Below are positions 47,861-57,486 of a stretch of DNA of 64,000 nt, one piece after another. Position numbers and translations under genes: made by a program. Source of the stretch: Cheilinus undulatus (taxonomy: Eukaryota > Chordata > Actinopteri > Labriformes > Labridae); NCBI RefSeq assembly GCF_018320785.1, contig NC_054867.1, forward strand, positions 26,291,855-26,355,854, read 5' to 3'. The notes under the pieces are model-generated. The model was not told the origin of the DNA and ran no database searches. It saw only the letters and a list, made by a program, of their open reading frames with translations. How positions within the stretch are numbered: position 1 is the stretch's first letter; each line of letters opens with the position of its first letter.

Positions 47861-49420
47861 TAAAACGTCAAGACAACAAATCATTAAAGGAACTAGAACA
47901 CAAATGAATGCAAGGCCATTGAAACAACTGGAGGATTTCTATTAAGCTAAGAAAACTAAAAAGGGTAATTAAAAACAGGAATACAATAAATCCGTACATA
48001 CACTAGAGTTGAGTAAGTTTAAAATTTAATGTAAAATTAGTTCAATAAATAGATAACAATAATGTATAACGGTTACAAACAGAGGTTATGTAAAAGAATC
48101 ACACATTTTTTTCCCTGCATTAATATTTAGAATTTTGATAATGCTTTAAAGGTCATATGTGCTACAAGAAACCACTCACTTAGTAGAGATCAATACTCTG
48201 CTGTAGCTTCATTTAATTTTGCACGCCCAGAACTGTGCTATTTGAAATTGCACAAAAACCCTAACAATATAGAAAATTTTAACTTTCAGCCATGAAAATT
48301 TCTGCAACAATTTAAATCTTCATAATCATGATTAAAATGACTTCAATTACAGCTTTTATTTTCAAAATACATCAAACAAAAATACAAACATTACAGCAAT
48401 ATAACTCATTTCACTACATTTTTCGATAATCAAATAATTAGAAACTTGAACTTTAATGCAAGGTAACAGTTATATTACATATTTACAACTACAGTTTCAT
48501 TAAATATTTGCAACTTTCACAGCCATAATTTGTGACTTCATTTTTCTGGACAGCTGTGAATTATAGAAATAAAACATTCTTACTGGTGTTTGATATAAGT
48601 GCATTGAACAATATACTGATGTGGTATAAACAGCATACTCATCACCTAAATTCCCCTTAATATGCTAATAAAGACAACCCAAGTCAAGACAAATAAACAA
48701 AAACAAATAATTAAAGAAACTGAAGTATTTACAGTCCTTTATTTAGAAGCATTGTCTTTACACAGATCTGATATAGCTTCATATTTAAACACTGAGAGAA
48801 ATATTTAGAATTTCTGTCATTATCAAGATGAGCAGGAAACTCTGCAAAGATGCAGGACTGGGCACATCAATCAAGTTTTTAAGATATATAAATGTGACAG
48901 TATATGCCTAATGCCCTAATGCCCGGTAAAAATGATTACTGTATGAGCTATTAACTTTTACCATAGATAGTCTATTTAAAATGATTAGTCCAAACCAGGA
49001 GTTATTTTTATTTATTATCTTCTGTTTTAAATTTTTGATTAGTAGTTATCTAATGATAATGATACCTGTATGATACCACAGCAGCTAAAGTAGAAGACAG
49101 AGACACCAAGTATTGGGTAATTGGTTGTTTTCAATCACCAAATTGCCAGGTCTACCCACTTCTCCATTGTGCAGACATATTTCTGCATTTTAGACAATGC
49201 TCTCTCTCTCTTGGTTAAAAATATGTCTTATGGTCATGTAATAATAAATCATTACATCCTTTATATATTATAAGTCGCATAAAAACAATCAACAGATTTT
49301 AATGTGATCTGATTTATTATAATCCTATCAAAGTTTATATCCCTTTAATGGTCTGAACCATTTGTTATTTATTCACAGAAAAGAATAGATATATATCATG
49401 AAATGCCATTCAGCTAAAAA

Positions 49421-49461
49421 AATATTGATATATGGTTTTTGGTCCATATCACCCATCCCTA
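49421..49461 (-). mobile_element. hAT terminal fragment
   Basis: On the minus strand it starts TAGGGATGGGTGATATGGAC, a typical fish hAT terminus. The other end was not found. Confidence 0.45.
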
Positions 49462-49570
49462 CACAGCTCTTAGAGAATAATAGAACAATAACTTTACCAG
49501 CTTCAGAGTTTAAAACAGGAGCTAAGCATCAGTCAGACATCTGAATCTGAGTTCTCCCTCCAGTTGTTCC

Positions 49571-50653
49571 TTAACTCTCTGTAGTTCCAGCGTTGGTGAA
49601 TGAAGCTGAGGAGTTGTAGCTCTGCAGTAACTTTGGCTTCCCTCTGCAGGTGTTGAACAGGATCTCGGCCTGTCGTCTGAAGTGATTGTCCAGAAAAAAG
49701 TAGATGGCTGGATTGACGCAGCTGCTAAAGAAGGCCAGGCAGCATGAGACGAGGAGCCCGTTTCTCTGCCACGCCTGAGCATCACAACTGAGCTCAGCGT
49801 TGGAGAGCTGTGAGATGATGATGATGACTTTGAAGATGTTAAAAGGGAGCCAGGACACCACAAAGGCTATGATGATGGACAGGACCATCTTGAGGGAGTG
49901 CCTGCGGCGGGCTTCAGCTCGAGGATTGGCAGCAGCAGCGCAGTGCTTGTTGAGATGCACGATGATGGTGCCGTAGCAGATGATGATGATCAAGACTGGA
50001 AATACAAAGGTGAGTAGCGCCATCAACAGACTTATGCCAAGGAAAACGTATGAGCTGCTGTCTTCCACACAGGATGGGCCATCACTGGGCTGCTGCACAC
50101 TTCTGTACACCCACGACGGGATGCCAAGTAGCAGTGAGCTCACCCACACTGCAGCACAAGTGGCCTGAATGCACCTGCTGCTCCTCAGGTACCTGGAGTC
50201 CATCAGTTTCACCACAGCCAGGTAACGGTCAAAGCTCATACAGGTGAGGAAGAAGATGTTAGAGAAGCGGTTTACAGCAATGATGTAGCTGCTTAGCTTG
50301 CACAACAGGTTCCCAATCGCCCCAAAGTCCCAGTAACCATTCTGACTGGCAGAGACGGCCCACAGGGGCAGCGTGAGGACAAAGACCAGGTCGGCCAGGG
50401 CCAGGTTGATGACAAACGTGTCCACAAGGCGTCCACCTTTCCTGCCTTTCCTCCCTACGACTGAGATCACAAACAGGTTTCCTAAAAAGCCTGTGAAAAA
50501 AATGAGGTAATAGAGAACAGGCAGGAAGGTGCTGGAGCCTTGGAGGTGTGAGCCAGGACAGTCGAAGATGACAGAGAAGGGAAATGATCCATTGTCTAAA
50601 ATATTCTCAGTGTAATTGTGGTAGTCGTACTGATAATCAGTGTAGGCGTCCAT
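49571..50653 (-). CDS. gpr25: G protein-coupled receptor 25-like, class A
   Basis: This is a single-exon rhodopsin-like receptor of 360 aa, in the chemokine/GPR15/GPR25 branch of peptide receptors. The acidic, Tyr-rich N-terminus (residues 1-30, Y4, Y7, Y9, Y11, Y14) has NYT and NGS glycosylation sites and looks suited to tyrosine sulfation. Seven hydrophobic helices follow. Visible signatures are LALADL with D88 in TM2, C118 and C195 for the ECL1-ECL2 disulfide, DRY at 142-144, WLP at 268-270 in TM6, and NPAIY at 314-318. The C-tail is Ser/Thr-rich. GRLVDTFVINLALADLVFVL and DRYLAVVKL match GPR25 more closely than GPR15 (RLIDIF, DRYLAIV). Placement next to inava, as GPR25 is next to INAVA in human, supports the symbol. 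Human GPR25 was long an orphan and has recently been proposed as a CXCL17 receptor. Whether that holds in fish is unknown. Confidence 0.88.
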   Translation of the reverse strand: MDAYTDYQYDYHNYTENILDNGSFPFSVIFDCPGSHLQGSSTFLPVLYYLIFFTGFLGNLFVISVVGRKGRKGGRLVDTFVINLALADLVFVLTLPLWAVSASQNGYWDFGAIGNLLCKLSSYIIAVNRFSNIFFLTCMSFDRYLAVVKLMDSRYLRSSRCIQATCAAVWVSSLLLGIPSWVYRSVQQPSDGPSCVEDSSSYVFLGISLLMALLTFVFPVLIIIICYGTIIVHLNKHCAAAANPRAEARRRHSLKMVLSIIIAFVVSWLPFNIFKVIIIISQLSNAELSCDAQAWQRNGLLVSCCLAFFSSCVNPAIYFFLDNHFRRQAEILFNTCRGKPKLLQSYNSSASFTNAGTTES

Positions 50654-51693
50654 GCTGAGAGATCACAGGCTATGCTGAGCCGTTGGTGGTTTGGCAGGGT
50701 GGTTAACAACTTGTAGTCACAGTGAAAGCCACACAGAAAAATAGGCGTTTTTTTATGTGCTCTGTTTCTCCCTCTGAAATGCTGTCGTGTTTCTTTTACT
50801 GTCTGAGATAACTTCCTCTGAATGTCTTTTTCATGTCTGATTCAAGTCAGACAGAGAGTCTCTTCCTTATTTTTGATCTGATGTCTCAGTTTGGAGATTG
50901 ATTGGTAAATGCAGGGTACAACATCGGGTCAACATCATGGGCATAGCATGCTGTATAGGGGAGACAAAAAACATGATAAACTTCTTGAAAGCATTTACAA
51001 ATAACGTTGGTACCCAGGTATCACGAAATTCATACATAATCTGAATGGCATGGCATTTAATGAAGTAAACAAAAAGAAAATATATCACCTAGAATGGCAA
51101 ATTTAGAGAACAGAACTATTTAATTTTTAGTGTAATACAAATTCACCTTAATGTCCCAGTTTTAAAATGCAGAATTTAATTTTTGTTTCTAGCCTACGAT
51201 AGCATGAGAATATCACAAAGGCTTTATTATATTCTTATCCTAACATATGATATTTTTTCAGAATTGATTTGCTGAAAATGTTGTGTTTTATTAACCTGGT
51301 CTGAATGTTTATTTTTAACTTTATTAAATGGATATAGTCAAGAGAAAGGTTGTTAGAGAGGTTTGGTTTAATTTTTGAAATTTTGATGAAGTAGAAGCTG
51401 AAAGTTGTGCTTCTACTATAGTGAAGTGCTGTGAATTGAAGTTGTTGACAGAACTTATTACATTTACTGAAATTACTGCAGTTGAGTTGTTTTCGGTACT
51501 TGTACTTTACTGAGTATATTTTAGAATCAGCACTTTCACTTCTACTTTAGTAAGTTCTAACCAAAGTACTTTTTCTTGCATTTTTCCACTTCTGTTGACG
51601 ACACAGTAGCACACAGCAAGAGAATGATTCTACATCGCATCCTGACACTGCTGTTGTACACAGCAAAGACTGGAGTGTTGATATCTTGGGGTT
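50654..51693. other. gpr25 5' side, intergenic
   Basis: This is the upstream region of gpr25. No TATA box or 5' exon could be fixed. The frame at 50867-51088 minus is not supported. The rest is AT-rich with no recognised repeat. Confidence 0.4.
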
Positions 51694-51708
51694 AAACATT
51701 TCAGAGTT

Positions 51709-51876
51709 AGGGCGCAGGTGGTGCAGGTGGCCTAGTTGTTTGAGGCGTGCCCCATGTATGAGGTCAGCTCGGGTTTAAATCTGGCCTGTGGCACTTTCCT
51801 TCACATCCCTCCCAGCTCTCTCATACCTGTTTCTGATTCTGTCCACTGTCCTTGTCCTCCAAAAATGATAATAAAT
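51709..51876 (+). repeat. tRNA-derived SINE, copy with perfect target duplication
   Basis: The 168-bp copy has a tRNA-like head (GGTGGCCTAGTTGTTTGAGG, box A-like; CGGGTTTAAATCTGGCC, box B-like), a body with CTGTGGCACTTTCCTTCACA and an AATAAATAAA end. It is flanked by a perfect 15-bp direct repeat, AAACATTTCAGAGTT, at 51694-51708 and 51877-51891. It belongs to the same family as the copies at 55331-55470 and 56485-56661. The plus-strand frame 51736-52008 is a by-product. Confidence 0.88.
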
Positions 51877-52197
51877 AAACATTTCAGAGTTGATTTCAAC
51901 CCTCAAAGTGTAATTTTAACTCCATTCTGGGTGAAATGGTCTTCAGTGTTGGAATTATTTGACAGTGTTGATCCGTCAGTGTTAGGTCAACTCTGTAGGG
52001 TCAATTGATCTAAACTTTGAACTTAAAATTAAAATTAAAAAAGGAGAGCTATTCCTTCATTAAATTGATGTATAGAGCACATAGTATTGTATTGTATCAG
52101 TCTGACCTGTAGGGGGCATATTTGTTTTACATGTGGTGACCTGATGCATGGATTCAGACTGAGGCAGTGGAGAAAATGTGGCTGATTTAAATCTCTG

Positions 52198-52238
52198 CTC
52201 TTCTTCAGACTTGACGTCTTCTCAAGCCTGAAGAAGAG
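52198..52238. repeat. 17-bp stem hairpin
   Basis: The arms CTCTTCTTCAGACTTGA (52198-52214) and TCAAGCCTGAAGAAGAG (52222-52238) pair over 17 bp with one mismatch around a 7-nt loop. It is followed by TCTCAAAACGTCACTTG. The combination CTGAAGAAG...AAACGTC recurs in fish retroelement ends. Confidence 0.75.
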
Positions 52239-53007
52239 AATTCTATCTCAAAACGTCACTTGATTGCTAATAAACGCCTGACATGGGAGCTCCTTGGTTT
52301 GCAGACCTTTTCTCCTTGTCATCTACTGACCTAAATCTACTCTCAAAAATGCAAAACATGTCAGTAAGAAGCACAGAGAGGCATGTAGACAGATTTTTGT
52401 GCTTCACAACCATAAATCAGCACTTATTTTTCAATGTGCTCAAGTTTTCATCCGAAACAAGTTTTACTGCTTTCTAGTAGCTCCTTAGGAATATTGGACT
52501 TCTCAGCATCTGATTATTCTTTATCCACATCCTGTACTTTCATATACAGCTGTGTTTGTAAGACTTTGAACGGAGAGAGAGATTTCTGTTCACAATTATT
52601 AATTCTTTAAGTTTATATGGTTTTTGACTTCATTAATGAAATGCTGAATAACAAGGATGCTGAAAATAGAGATTAGAAAGTCCAAATTTAGCAGAGAGTC
52701 TTATTCAAGTATTTATATTTGTAGGGGAATATATATCATGTTGAAAAAAGTTTTCAGTGTTGTACTAGAGTTAGCTTATAGGTAGTTTTCATCATGGTAG
52801 ATCATAACAGACAAAGTCAGGATTTGAAGAGACCACGTCTAAATTCTTTGTCATCCACTTTTTCTCTCAGTTTAATTCTCGTTTCAGAACTGATCTAGAT
52901 AAATCATATCCTTAGAGTTGAATGACTTGGCTGGTTAACATTTAGACATAGTCACTGATTTTTTACAGGAGCCAGCATGTATCAGAGGAACTATGCGGAA
53001 AGGAGGA

Positions 53008-53585
53008 TAGGATTGAACAATATCAGATAAAAGTGACATTGTGATATCTTTTCATTCTGCAATATGTTTTAAAATTACAAAAAAAAAAAAAAAAAAGAAA
53101 ATTGGAACATTATTCCAAGTAAATGCAGTGAGCTGGAGACTCTTGAATATGGGCAATTAAAATTTTAACCATACAGTCTTAGTTTAGTTGATCTGGATTT
53201 TATGTCTACATGTATTTTTATCTTTGGCCCACATTGCATGGTGAAAAATGTGCTGTTTTACAATACTGTGCCGATGGCATTATGTGTAAAAATAAACTAA
53301 TACTAAAGAATCTGTTTTAGCTTTAACTATAGTTATTGGTATCATTTATTCTACCATTTAATTTGCAGCAGTTACTCTAAATGTAGCTGTGGTAGCTAAC
53401 TCTAAGCTGAACTAGAAATAACATGAAAGCAGATAAAATGTTCACATGCTGAGTTAAAAAGCAACACTTGTTTGCATAAAGTATTTTTCATATTTAGTGC
53501 AATCAACTAATATTTTTGAGATGGGTTTATTGTGAAAGCTCAAACTGTGGAGGTAATATGATGTGTGATTTATTGTGCAGCCTTA
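53008..53585. mobile_element. Possible hAT-like element
   Basis: The left end TAGGATTGAACAATATCAGA and right end GATTTATTGTGCAGCCTTA are diverged inverse copies of a TAGGGCTGCACAATATATC-type terminus. No target duplication remains, and the interior is AT-rich without coding sequence. Confidence 0.4.
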
Positions 53586-55330
53586 ATTGAGGGCTATTGG
53601 CGTAAAATAGTTCCGTAACGTAATTCTTTCTACTGTGTTCAGTGAGTCAGGGGTTGGTTATCTATCTATGCTTTTTTGTGTTTGTTTTGTGTATCTCATT
53701 GCCTGCATGGCTGTTGTTCTGATAGCTCTTCAAAACATTCAGTTTTAAACACCGAGCGGCTCACCACTGTTGTCCCACATCCTGCGACACTGTCAGACTG
53801 CATGTCAGTCCCGTAAACAACAAAACCAAAAAAACAGGCCTCTTGAGTGTTGGCATTTTAACTGAACATTTTCATTCCTCCCCACCCTGTTGTCTGCCTG
53901 TCGCTTTTCCCAAGTTTCTGCTATAAATTTCTGTTTTATAATTTTTTTCAGAGGTGAGTTTTTTTCTGCCTGATTTGATAGTCCAAGCATAGAGAATGAG
54001 ACATGTTGGACAGATTATAAATCCTTCCAAAGCGTCAATATGTGATTTCTAATAATGTTGCAGTAAAATAATGGGATGCTGCATGCACCAATGCAGTCTG
54101 ATAACTTTGTGAACTATTAAGAAGGGTCTGAAATTTGCTTGTACTGGGTTTTGTTTGGTTGTGTTTTCTGTTGCTTTTGTGTCTTTAGTTTTGCATGTTT
54201 TTGACTGCACTACTTGGGTAGTCGACTCAACCTTGCCAGCTCTAAGCATGTTTCTGAAATGCTTGTAAGACCTATATTAGTGAAAATTCTGCATTAAGTC
54301 ATTTTACAAACTATCTTACAACTTATATGCAATGAAAAAGCTGACCTAACTGATACTAACTTCTTTATAGCGTAGCTAATAATGCTCTAGGCTAAATGGG
54401 AGGGGTGAAGATGAAACTGAAATTGTTAGATTACATCTGCTCCTGATTTCAGATTGGCTGAACTTCTTCATCAGCTGTCTGTGATGTATGTAAAAATGGT
54501 CACAAAGAAAACCACCAAACAACCTGAAACTGGCTGACGCTGCAATTATATGCATCATCAGCTAATGTTTACCACAAACTAGGCGCCGCTTTCTGAGGGT
54601 TTGTTTTGACTAATTTTCTCAGCCGTATGTTGTTTCATCTTTGACCTCAGCATATTCCCTGTTTATCAATGACGATTCTCTCCGGTGAAAGATAGTAGAC
54701 TGACAGGACAGAGGGGGATTTGGCAACTACAGACTTTGTTACATGACGACAGAATCTTCAGGAGACTTTTTTTTTTCTTTGGTCCAGTGAGCAGCTTTTA
54801 ATATATTTACATGATTTTCCTCTGGCTTCACACTCAGGTTGGAAAGCTTGATTGCTGCGATAATGTCCACCTGGTTCTATTGTAAGTTGGAAGCTGTATA
54901 AACGATGGGAATCTAACAAATAGTTATCATTTCACTGCTCCCTGATCCATCTTCAGCTAAAAAGGCTATTAGGAGTGAACATCTGGTGGGATGTTAAGGC
55001 CATGTTTCCACCTAAAGTAACCTATTTAATGACCCGGCTACCACAAGATAAGCACTAGCATTAGCATTAAACCCATTTGTAGTTAATGTATTCTTTAGCC
55101 ATAAAATGGCTGGATGCTGATGTCACGGTTTACTAACATTATAGAATACAATGGGAAAGGCGTTCATTTCCTGCTAATTTGAATTTATGCTATGAATTGG
55201 TTTAATGCAAACATTAGCTGTTTTTTGTTGGTAGCTAATAATAATAAAATGGTTGGTTTATTTTTAGGGCTGTCAAACAATTACAAATTGTAATCGTAAT
55301 TAATCTCCCTTTTTGTTGCCTTATTCATCC

Positions 55331-55470
55331 AAAGATTTATTTGGGACTTTACTGTGATTTTATTGTAGCGATAGGACAGTAATGAAGGAGTGTAGGGGGA
55401 CATGTGGGAAAGGAGCCACAAGCCAGACTTGAACCCAGGGTGGCCATGTACATGGGGCGCGACCTGACCA
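55331..55470 (-). repeat. tRNA-derived SINE, head-truncated copy
   Basis: On the minus strand it reads GCGCCCCATGTACATGGCC, then GGGTTCAAGTCTGGCTTGTG (box B-like) and a body matching the other two copies, ending CCCAAATAAATC. The box A part is missing or diverged. Confidence 0.7.
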
Positions 55471-56224
55471 TATTTTGTTGCTTTTAAAAAATTCCCCTTT
55501 TTTGCATTTAGAATTGTTTTAGTTAAATTTTGGATTTTTTGTCTCCCTTTAAAAAAGGTAATTGCTTGTCTGTTAGGATATAGGCCTGCTTTTATTTTAA
55601 AAAAGAAAACAAAGAACTTTGGGTATATCAAAGATTATGTTGTGAACTTAGCCACAGAAATAGGAACTTCTACTTAAAAATTTATATTAATATTAATGAT
55701 ACTAATAACTTTATATATTAACTTGATATATCATCTTTAAAAGGAGACATTTACAAAGTGCTTTAACAGACATAACTGAGGTATGAAATCAGGGTTTAAT
55801 AAAATACATTCATGATCAAACCGATCAAACAAGAGGAAGTCTTGAAAGTCAAACAAAAAGTCATAGTAAACTGTAGCATAGAAGTCAACAGAAATGAACA
55901 TAATTTAAAGGAATAGGAATTACACAAAACACTTGAAAGGCAGTTAAACAGTAAACGCAGAATATCTAGAAAAAGACAATATGATATAATATGATTACAT
56001 AAAAACACATATAACAATGAAATCACACCATTAGAGATATAATCAAGATAAGAGGATTAAGAAAAGATTATAGAGACAGAACAAGCAGTAGTATTTGAAC
56101 AGCAACAAATGGAAAAGGCATGGATGAGTAGAGTAAGAGAAGAAAAACAAATAGTGTGATATAAGTAAATAGTTAAAAAGGGACATCACATGAAAGCAAG
56201 TCTGTAAAAGTGAGTGTCAGGGAG

Positions 56225-57420
56225 TGATTTCAAAGATGATACTGAATCTACAAGCCTCATCCCCGTGTAGGTCGTTCTTAGGGGCTCAAACAGCAAAAGC
56301 CCACTCTCCTTTAGATTTTAGTCTCGACTTTGGAACCACCAGGAAGCCCCAACCTGAGGATCTAAGGCTGAGTGATGGCTCATATGGTTTCAGCAACTCA
56401 GAAATATAATCTAGAGTAAAAACCCATGAGAGTTTTAAAAGTGATCAGTAAAATCTTAAAATTAATTCTAAAGTGACAGGTGAGGGCTGCGCAGATGGTT
56501 GAGTGGTTTAAAGCGTGCACCATGTACGCGGGCGGCCAGTGTTCAAATCTGGCCTGTGGCCCTTTACTGCATGTCTCTCTGCCCTGTTCCCAAGTCTATC
56601 CACTGTCCTCCTCTATCTAATAAAGTTATGAAAAGGCCCAAAATAAATCTTAAAAAAAAAAAGTGCCAGGCGAGTGGAGGGAAGCGAGGATAAAGGTGAT
56701 GTGATACAGTCTGTTAAAACCTATTAGCTAGCTGTGATCTGGACCAGTTGAAGATAGGACAGGGATTTTATTGGTGATGCCAGAGAGAATGGAGATACAA
56801 TGATCCAGTTGGGACAATATATGGAATTTTTGTTGGGTTTGGGTTTGATTGTAAATGTGGATCTGATTTGAATGAAGCAGGACTGGAAAACTGTTGCAGT
56901 GTGTTTTTTCAAAGGTGAGGTTTGCATAATAAATCACCCTGTGGTAATAGAATTAGAGGACAGTGGGTCAAGGGAGCTTTGAATCTGGTTGATGTGAGAA
57001 ATTGGGAAGTTGAATAAAAGACTTAAGATTTTAAGTCGCTTAACTGTGAAAGACAAAAACTTTGTGCCATCCAATGTTTAATGTTTTTGAGACAGTTTGA
57101 ACAGCAAGGCTAGTCGGATCACCAGGTCTAAGTGGGAGGTATATCTGTGTGTCATCAGCAAAAAAATGGCGAGAGAGATTATGACGTTGAATGATAAAAC
57201 CTAAAGGAAGCATATAAATAGAAAATAAAAGTGGACCTAAAATAAAACCTTGTGGTACACCACAGGTAATAGGAGAGGTGGAAGATGAGTGCTTATCTAT
57301 GGTGACCTGTCTACTAGATAGGATAAAACCAACTAAGTGCAGTGCCCTTGACACCAACCCAGGTCTCGAGGCGTTCTATTTAAATGGCATGAGCAACTGT
57401 ATCAAATGCCACACTTAAGT
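56225..57420 (-). pseudogene. L2/CR1-type LINE reverse transcriptase, fragment
   Basis: The minus strand encodes pieces of a non-LTR reverse transcriptase. From right to left these are AFDTVAHAI (the FD catalytic motif region), LETWVGVKGTAL, PITCGVPQGFILGPLLFSIY and HFFADDTQIYLPLRPGD (the Y/FADD box, here FADD). Part of this is one open frame (57040-57357). The left part (56225-56484) is the 3' side. Stops and frameshifts elsewhere and a SINE insertion at 56485-56661 break it. It is not functional. FADD in place of YADD is probably a neutral change in a dead copy. Confidence 0.82.
56485..56661 (+). repeat. tRNA-derived SINE inserted in the LINE
   Basis: The 177-bp copy starts GGCTGCGCAGATGGTTGAGT (box A-like, tRNA-Leu/Ser style), has AGTGTTCAAATCTGGCC (box B-like) and ends with a poly(A) run. 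The flanking repeats AGTGACAGGTGAG (56472-56484) and AGTGCCAGGCGAG (56662-56674) agree at 11 of 13 positions, marking the target duplication. The frame 56499-56693 plus is a by-product. Confidence 0.88.
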
Positions 57421-57486
57421 CTACAAGACACACTATGGACCTTGATTAATCATAGTTAAGATATTGCTGACAGCCCTATTTATTTT

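Larger units (their letters stand above)
45975..49570. other. Intergenic to the gpr25 stop
   Basis: A T-run follows the putative exon. The frames at 46919-47113, 47132-47329 and 47223-47408 minus show no family resemblance. An interspersed repeat lies at 47773-47860 and a hAT terminus at 49421-49461. The region left of 49571 should include the gpr25 3' UTR, whose end I cannot place. Confidence 0.4.
51892..55256. other. Intergenic, right of the SINE
   Basis: This is AT-rich DNA. Recognised items are a hairpin (52198-52238), a possible hAT-like element (53008-53585) and a poly(A) run near 53078-53096. The short frames (for example 53805-53990 and 54049-54249 minus) have no support. Confidence 0.4.
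55265..57478. mobile_element. hAT element with perfect 8-bp duplications and nested retroelements
   Basis: The 2214-bp unit is bounded by TAGGGCTGTCA on the left and TGACAGCCCTA on the right. The perfect 8-bp direct repeat TTTATTTT flanks it at 55257-55264 and 57479-57486. The subterminal GATTAATC-like sequence fits known fish hAT families. There is no hAT transposase. The interior contains an antisense LINE fragment and two SINEs, listed separately. Confidence 0.85.

Noticed and set aside
49522-49863. 113-codon minus-strand frame overlapping gpr25
   Set aside because: It is an alternative frame of the receptor C-terminal region and carries no receptor motif.
56485-56661. tRNA gene
   Set aside because: Box A and box B are present, but the acceptor and anticodon stems do not pair, and the body, poly(A) tail and target duplication identify a SINE. 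The same applies to 13250-13322, 14541-14622, 28030-28081 and 51709-51876.
57040-57357. Intact reverse transcriptase gene
   Set aside because: Only part of the domain is open; flanking stops, frameshifts and the SINE insertion show a dead fragment.
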